Shown piece after piece: positions 23,586 through 28,160 of a stretch of DNA of 28,160 nt (within the stretch, counting starts at the first letter, position 1; every line of letters begins with the position of its first letter). The DNA is taken from the NCBI GenBank assembly GCA_937996765.1, contig CALKUG010000043.1:1-28160 (forward strand). The letters are read 5' to 3'. The translations under genes were made by a program, and so were the position numbers. Source of the stretch: an uncultured Ignavibacteria bacterium. Lineage in GTDB: Bacteria > Bacteroidota > Ignavibacteria > Ignavibacteriales > Ignavibacteriaceae. The notes under the pieces are model-generated. The model saw nothing but the letters and a program-made list of their open reading frames with translations, was not told the origin of the DNA and searched no databases.

Positions 23586-26500
23586 TTAAAAAAATGCACG
23601 TACTTCTGCACGCATTTGATGAATAACTCTGCTTTCTCCCTGCTTTCTGCCCTCATACCCTGCCGATGAGGTTAAATTTGCCGAAAGACGGTAATCAAAA
23701 TTTAATCGCCATAAAAAGTTTTTCCCGGGTGAGTTGCCACCTGTTAATTCAAAAGGCAAGGTGTTACCTGTTGCTGGAATTACAAACTCAATGCGTTCTA
23801 TTTCACTTCGAATTCTTCCGGTTCCCAAAAACGATGCATTTACTCTTATAGCTTGAGTATTTGTTGTAAATGTTGTTGGTTTTGTTGGGAAAGCATCACT
23901 ACCCTCTCCTGCCTGAACTTTGAACCCAATTTCCACAACAGGTATAGGTCGGTAACTCAGGTCAAATGTGAGGTCATTTCTTGTTATTGCTCTTGTTCGT
24001 GTTAACGCACCCGGGGAAAAAAGATTATCTGAAACCTTAGCATATTCAGTTCTTATCGAGATCTCTTTGATCATCTTAAACGTTATTCTTGCACTTTGCT
24101 CTCTGTTATATCCGTTTTCAGCACCACCGCTATATTGTGAGAGAGTCTTTCGTTCCAAAAAGCGTAAACGAAATGAGAGTGCATTGCTATTCTCCCATAA
24201 AAACAAATCTTGCTGGATTAACTGAGAACCACGTAAGGTGTTCTTAGCATTCAAAAAGTTATCAAATTTCAGTAAATAGATATTAGAGGGTGTAGGGTCA
24301 GTGTTCACCTCTTCTACACGAACAACGGTTTCTGTTGAGAGAATATTGATGATTTTCAGAAATGGTGAATCGCCAACAAAAAACCGATCAGGTTGTATTT
24401 TTGTTCTCAATCCTGTCTGAAGTTCAACTGTGGGAAACAACTCATCACCCGGAACAGTAAAAACGATAAATTCACCATCAAACAATACGGGTTTGAATTC
24501 ATCTTCATCGGCAACGCCATTATTATTGAGATCGCCTAAATAAATGTAATTCCCTTTTCCCTTCTCCACTTTTACAAATACTTTTTCCAACCTTGCCGAG
24601 CGTTTGGTAGAAGTCTCGTAAAACAAATCGCCTGTTATTCCCCCTTCAAGAAGGTTGTATTGGTTTGAGTTTCTCACTAACAAGGTTTGATTGTTAAACA
24701 AACCAACGCGTTGTTTTTCATCGCTGTACTTTTTGTCGAGTAACAAAAACCTGAGTTGCGTCTGTAACGATGAACCCACACGAGCCGAGAGGTCAACTGT
24801 ATGACCTTCAGAAAAAGCATCTCGTATAAATCCTGTTCCCACAGGGGTTTTATCTTCGCGCATAAGATAACTGTAACGTACTTCAAAACTCTCGCTTGGC
24901 TTTAGGGTAAGCGAGGGTGTTATATCAATAAATTGCAACGAGGTAATTAATAGTGTATCAATACCCTCAGCACGGTCTAATTTAGTTTCTTGTTTTACGT
25001 CAAACCCGGGTTGGAACATACCCCATTGCAAATTACCCTGGGCATAGTGTTTTCCCCATGTTCCCTCTGTTGTTTCGCCCTTTGAGGATACATAATCATA
25101 GCGATAACTCAACGAGTATAAATCTTTTTTGTTGATGAGAACTGAATTGTTAAATCGGTTGGATTTTAATTCGCCCCTACTCAGATTTCCATAGTTTGCA
25201 TTTAATCTTATTTGCTCAATGGGTTGGTACTCAACCTCCGATTCAAACAAATTCTCTCTGCCCACCGATGTACTCACCCCGGTGTTATAATCTCTATCGA
25301 ATTCAACTGTTGCGAAACGATCAAACGATGAAAACCGCTCTTCAACTATTCTGTTTTTGATAAAAAAACTAAATTTCCCGAGTTCATTACCAAATAAATT
25401 AAGATTGGTACTTGCCTGGTCGAGTCGGAATGTTCCAGCAAATCCATCGTTATCTTTATCGCCTATTTCCGAGAATGTATTTCTATCAAAAGAGCTACCG
25501 GCAAACTCGAATGAAAGTCGTGTTTTTTCGCTTAATGCGGCAGAAAGCAAAGTGTTAATCATTCGTTTTTCTTGTGGAAGCGGGATAAATATTATTGGTA
25601 AATACTCACCTGCCCCTACACCCACGAATCGAAAATTTCCTATTGCATCTCTAACATAATCTCCCTTAGCTAAACCAATCGAACTAAAGGATACAAAGTA
25701 AATGGAGTTAAAAGATGTTGGATCGTAGCGGTAAACTACCATAGATGAGCCATTTATTGTGGTATCAACGGCCATATAAGCACCTCTGCGCACTCCGTTT
25801 GAATCGGGCTCGGCTAACGATACACCTGATTTACTTGCAGCAAACCTATCGTCCCCTGCTTTTGAAAGTGTTTGTTTATCCGCATCGCTCAATGTAATAT
25901 CAATCGGTGAATCTTTGTTGTCGCCTTCTCTAAAATAACTCACAGAAAGAGTGAGACCATTATTCCAAAACGAAAGCCCAACACCTCCGCCTAAAAAGTT
26001 TCGCTCATACCTTCGGTCGGAATACTCAAACTCCACTCTTATTCTTGAATTGGAGGTTATAAGCCGTTTTACTGTGAAAGTTAAATAGGAAGATGCATAA
26101 TCAATGGTGTAATCGTTGTTTTCACCTCGTTTAAGTGGGATTCCATCTATAAAAACCTTTTCACTTCCGGCAATTACAATAATATCTCTTTCGCCATTTG
26201 CACCACTTAAACGGTAAGGACCCTGAACCCCATCCAGTCCTTGGAGCGTATTACTGGTATAACTTCCTCGCGAGCTTGCTACGGAAACAAATGCATTCTG
26301 CCCAGCATAATTTGCATCACCGGTTAAACCTTGTAGTTTTCTGTTAACTATACCAAACTCACCTGTTCGTACATTTAAGTCGTAATCGCCAAATGTAGCA
26401 GAAGCGTTGGGGTGTTTTATGCGGATAAAGACTTTATCCAATTCATCGAGTCGTTCTGTATTTCCTTCGGGTTGTATGGGGGTATTCTCATCGGTAAGCG

Positions 26501-27053
26501 CAGCAACAATCTCGATATCTTCAGATATTTTTCCCGAAAGTTGAAGTCGCAGCCCACTTTGAAGAGTCAAATCTTTATTGGAACCAAATGTGAATCCGCG
26601 AATGATGGTACCGCTTTTTGTTAGTCCTCTACCGAATATATCATCCGAAGAAAGTGCCACGGGCTTTTCTGCAACTAATGCTGTATCTCCTGTTGCGGGA
26701 TCTACATACCGTTTTAACTCACGCAGAGCATAGCTTCGTTTAAGTGGGTTGTGAATGGTCTGATAGCTAACGGTAAGTGTATCGTAAATGGAATAAGTTA
26801 AAGTGTCAACGAGGGAAAAAGAAGCAGATTCCGTAGTAAAATTGTATTCCCCAATGCTAAGAACTCTATCGCCAAGTTGCACAAAAACTGTACCCGTAAA
26901 AACAGGCAAATTATTAAGTTTGTAAACATTGGAATAAGTTATTGGGTAACGTTCAACTACAGTTCTGCCGCTGGTGTTTGTCTGCGAATGGCTCTCAGTT
27001 CCACACAGCACAAAAACTGCAAATAGTAGTGCATAAAACGGGCGTAGTTTCAA
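23586..27053 (-). CDS. Large outer-membrane beta-barrel-type protein, unknown function
   Basis: A 1155-residue exported protein with an N-terminal signal peptide (LRPFYALLFAVFVLCGTESHSQ). Residues about 25-130 are a beta-rich plug-like or linker region. Around 150-215 comes a motif block (GTIIRGFTFGSNKDLTLQ, then LQLSGKISEDIEI, then QPEGNTERLDELDKVFI) that I associate with conserved but uncharacterised FCB-group outer-membrane proteins. The remainder shows many amphipathic strands and ends EVRAFF, a C-terminal aromatic typical of barrels. Residues about 841-853 (DLNNNGVADEDEF) look like a calcium-binding EF-hand/dockerin loop. The only workable start is TTG at 27053, without a clear ribosome-binding site. 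A TATCTTTG box lies 27 bases upstream. It is not SprA (far too short) and no TonB box is evident. Confidence 0.8.
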   Translation of the reverse strand: MKLRPFYALLFAVFVLCGTESHSQTNTSGRTVVERYPITYSNVYKLNNLPVFTGTVFVQLGDRVLSIGEYNFTTESASFSLVDTLTYSIYDTLTVSYQTIHNPLKRSYALRELKRYVDPATGDTALVAEKPVALSSDDIFGRGLTKSGTIIRGFTFGSNKDLTLQSGLRLQLSGKISEDIEIVAALTDENTPIQPEGNTERLDELDKVFIRIKHPNASATFGDYDLNVRTGEFGIVNRKLQGLTGDANYAGQNAFVSVASSRGSYTSNTLQGLDGVQGPYRLSGANGERDIIVIAGSEKVFIDGIPLKRGENNDYTIDYASSYLTFTVKRLITSNSRIRVEFEYSDRRYERNFLGGGVGLSFWNNGLTLSVSYFREGDNKDSPIDITLSDADKQTLSKAGDDRFAASKSGVSLAEPDSNGVRRGAYMAVDTTINGSSMVVYRYDPTSFNSIYFVSFSSIGLAKGDYVRDAIGNFRFVGVGAGEYLPIIFIPLPQEKRMINTLLSAALSEKTRLSFEFAGSSFDRNTFSEIGDKDNDGFAGTFRLDQASTNLNLFGNELGKFSFFIKNRIVEERFSSFDRFATVEFDRDYNTGVSTSVGRENLFESEVEYQPIEQIRLNANYGNLSRGELKSNRFNNSVLINKKDLYSLSYRYDYVSSKGETTEGTWGKHYAQGNLQWGMFQPGFDVKQETKLDRAEGIDTLLITSLQFIDITPSLTLKPSESFEVRYSYLMREDKTPVGTGFIRDAFSEGHTVDLSARVGSSLQTQLRFLLLDKKYSDEKQRVGLFNNQTLLVRNSNQYNLLEGGITGDLFYETSTKRSARLEKVFVKVEKGKGNYIYLGDLNNNGVADEDEFKPVLFDGEFIVFTVPGDELFPTVELQTGLRTKIQPDRFFVGDSPFLKIINILSTETVVRVEEVNTDPTPSNIYLLKFDNFLNAKNTLRGSQLIQQDLFLWENSNALSFRLRFLERKTLSQYSGGAENGYNREQSARITFKMIKEISIRTEYAKVSDNLFSPGALTRTRAITRNDLTFDLSYRPIPVVEIGFKVQAGEGSDAFPTKPTTFTTNTQAIRVNASFLGTGRIRSEIERIEFVIPATGNTLPFELTGGNSPGKNFLWRLNFDYRLSANLTSSAGYEGRKQGESRVIHQMRAEVRAFF

Positions 27054-27079
27054 GGGAAATACAGTATTATCATAATCCC

Positions 27080-27087
27080 CAAAGATA
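27080..27087 (-). promoter_or_regulatory. Candidate -7 box TATCTTTG of the large outer-membrane gene
   Basis: TAnnTTTG on the minus strand, giving a start near 27073 and a leader of about 20 bases to TTG 27053. The -33 position reads TTTCG rather than TTTG. Confidence 0.4.
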
Positions 27088-27114
27088 AAAAAATATAAGC
27101 TATATATGCGAAAA

Positions 27115-27158
27115 GAGAATTGATTATTGCCCTAATTTTTAGACAATAACCAATTCTC
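27115..27158 (-). terminator. Probable terminator of the ABC permease transcript
   Basis: Fifteen-base arms at 27115-27129 and 27144-27158, loop 14. On the minus strand the one imperfect pair is a G-U wobble, while on the plus strand it is an A-C mismatch, so the hairpin suits minus-strand RNA. A short TTTT tail follows. It begins 13 bases after the stop at 27171. Confidence 0.75.
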
Positions 27159-27170
27159 AATTTCTCATAA

Positions 27171-28160
27171 TTACTCGTAACGTAAAGCTTCTATCGGGTC
27201 GAGGTTTGATGCTTTATAAGCAGGATATGTTCCAAATAACACGCCTACAAATACGCATATAAACAAACCAATCATAATCCAATCGTATGGCAATGCTACT
27301 TTGGCTGAAAGTTGCATTCCTGCAAGTATTCCGATACCTACACCAAAAGCAATACCTATAAAGCCGCCAATCAAACTCAGCACAATTGCCTCAATCAGGA
27401 ATTGAGTAAGTATGTTTATCTTTTTAGCTCCAATTGCTTTACGAACACCTATCTCACGTGTACGTTCGGTAACAGATACTAACATGATATTCATAATGCC
27501 AATGCCAGCAGCAAGCAAAGCAATAAATGATATTGCCATTGCTCCGATTTTTACACCGGCAGTGATATCGTTAATTTGTGAAAGGACCGATTCGTTGCTG
27601 AATATTTCGAAATCGTTTTCTTCATCATGCTTTAAGTTACGCACCACACGAAAATGACTGATGGCTGCATCAATAACACGATTATAATCCACATTTGAAA
27701 ATGAAGTAACCGTAATATTTATACTGCGACCTCTTCTTCCGTTGTCAGCTTGAAAGGCGGTAATGGGAACTGCTACTAAGTTATCTCGGCTTTGTCCAAA
27801 GGATTGACCTTTAGCTTCAAAAACTCCTATAACTCTATAGTCACTGCCACCTACCCTTACAACTTTATTCATAGGGTCAACGTTTTCAAACAGTATTTTC
27901 TTTACATCGGCACCAATAATGCAAACTTTATCTGCTCTGTCTATATCCAGTGCTCTGAATTCACGTCCATCTTGAACAACAAAATCGTTGGTTCTTATAG
28001 CGTCCTCTGTTATACCGACAACTTGTACATCGGGATTCGTTTCTTTGTTTTTATAACTAATCACTTTACCCCAGTTCCATTGCTCGGCAGCTACATACTT
28101 TGCTTCGGTCATACGTTGTTCAAATTCGTAGAACTCTTCAAGGGTTAAATCAGGTCTATT
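27171..28160 (-). CDS. MacB/FtsX-type ABC transporter permease, N-terminus beyond window
   Basis: The frame is open to the right edge, so at least 329 residues are visible and the true start is outside. The visible N-terminal part is a MacB-type periplasmic domain (QVVGITEDAIRTNDF, then GREF, then CIIGADVKKILF). The C-terminal FtsX domain has three membrane helices and the conserved cytoplasmic stretch ERTREIGVRKAIGAKK, ending PIEALRYE. MacB-like permeases pair with an ATPase and a membrane-fusion protein to export peptides, lipoproteins or small molecules, or to drive envelope mechanotransmission. No ATPase motif is visible in the part seen, so the ATPase is probably a separate upstream gene. 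The internal ATG at 28112 is not the start. Confidence 0.93.
   Translation of the reverse strand, partial: NRPDLTLEEFYEFEQRMTEAKYVAAEQWNWGKVISYKNKETNPDVQVVGITEDAIRTNDFVVQDGREFRALDIDRADKVCIIGADVKKILFENVDPMNKVVRVGGSDYRVIGVFEAKGQSFGQSRDNLVAVPITAFQADNGRRGRSINITVTSFSNVDYNRVIDAAISHFRVVRNLKHDEENDFEIFSNESVLSQINDITAGVKIGAMAISFIALLAAGIGIMNIMLVSVTERTREIGVRKAIGAKKINILTQFLIEAIVLSLIGGFIGIAFGVGIGILAGMQLSAKVALPYDWIMIGLFICVFVGVLFGTYPAYKASNLDPIEALRYE

Noticed and set aside
23586..27053. Assignment of the large outer-membrane protein as SprA/Sov of the type IX secretion system
   Set aside because: SprA is about twice this length or more, and the shared-looking block is not enough to name it.
27792..28148. 118-codon plus-strand frame antisense to the ABC permease
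   Set aside because: The permease frame is clearly coding here, and the antisense peptide looks random.

Overview
The window is AT-rich bacterial chromosome, densely packed with housekeeping and envelope genes. Several features point to the FCB group (Bacteroidota/Chlorobiota/Ignavibacteriota/Kapabacteria-like): large signal-peptide-bearing outer-membrane proteins, a DUF6588-like protein, an EttA-type ABC-F protein, multi-PAS hybrid kinases, and recurrent TAnnTTTG (-7) boxes of the Bacteroidota sigma type upstream of genes. The phylum inside that group cannot be fixed from sequence alone. I found 22 protein-coding genes, two of them cut by the window edges. I saw no rRNA, tRNA, CRISPR array, insertion sequence, integrase or other mark of a mobile island. 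No intergenic gap exceeds about 250 bases.

Layout. Positions 1-762 (+) hold the end of a hybrid histidine kinase. It converges, with an 11-base overlap, on a minus-strand pair: an outer-membrane-type protein followed by ettA (752-3199). Positions 3391-9218 (+) carry a Cache-type chemoreceptor with a CBM9-like protein, then a divergent sigma-70-like protein with a YbaK-type deacylase, then a C-terminal J-domain protein with an acyl-ACP thioesterase. A symmetric terminator at 9219-9246 separates this block from a long minus-strand run that reaches the right edge. In the order of transcription (right to left) that run holds a MacB/FtsX-type permease; a 1155-residue outer-membrane protein with a Nudix hydrolase; a 995-residue PAS-rich hybrid kinase; pfkB-like/mtnA/recO; an HtrA/DegQ protease; aroC with a metallo-beta-lactamase-fold hydrolase; a DUF6588-like protein; a cyclic-nucleotide-gated potassium channel; and htpG.

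How the genes fit together. There is a proteostasis and stress theme (HtpG, HtrA, J-domain protein, EttA, YbaK), a signalling theme (two hybrid kinases, a chemoreceptor, a cNMP-gated channel) and an envelope theme (three outer-membrane-type proteins). Tight couplings suggest small operons: TAATG overlap of aroC and the MBL gene, pfkB/mtnA overlap with recO 2 bases later, and a 2-base gap between the J-domain and thioesterase genes.

I did not find a clear new defence or biosynthetic system. The most interesting points are: (i) a repeated promoter architecture in which the -7 box sits inside an inverted repeat (best at 23057-23083 and 19963-19986), and in which the -33 box twice falls in the preceding gene's terminator; (ii) a pfkB-mtnA couplet that may be a phosphorylated-pentose salvage step; (iii) a SthK-like cNMP-gated channel with a poor S4; (iv) an intrinsic-terminator-like hairpin, pointing the wrong way, inside the 3' end of the Nudix gene; and (v) a Tyr-Glu-Arg/Lys repeat linker in the J-domain protein.
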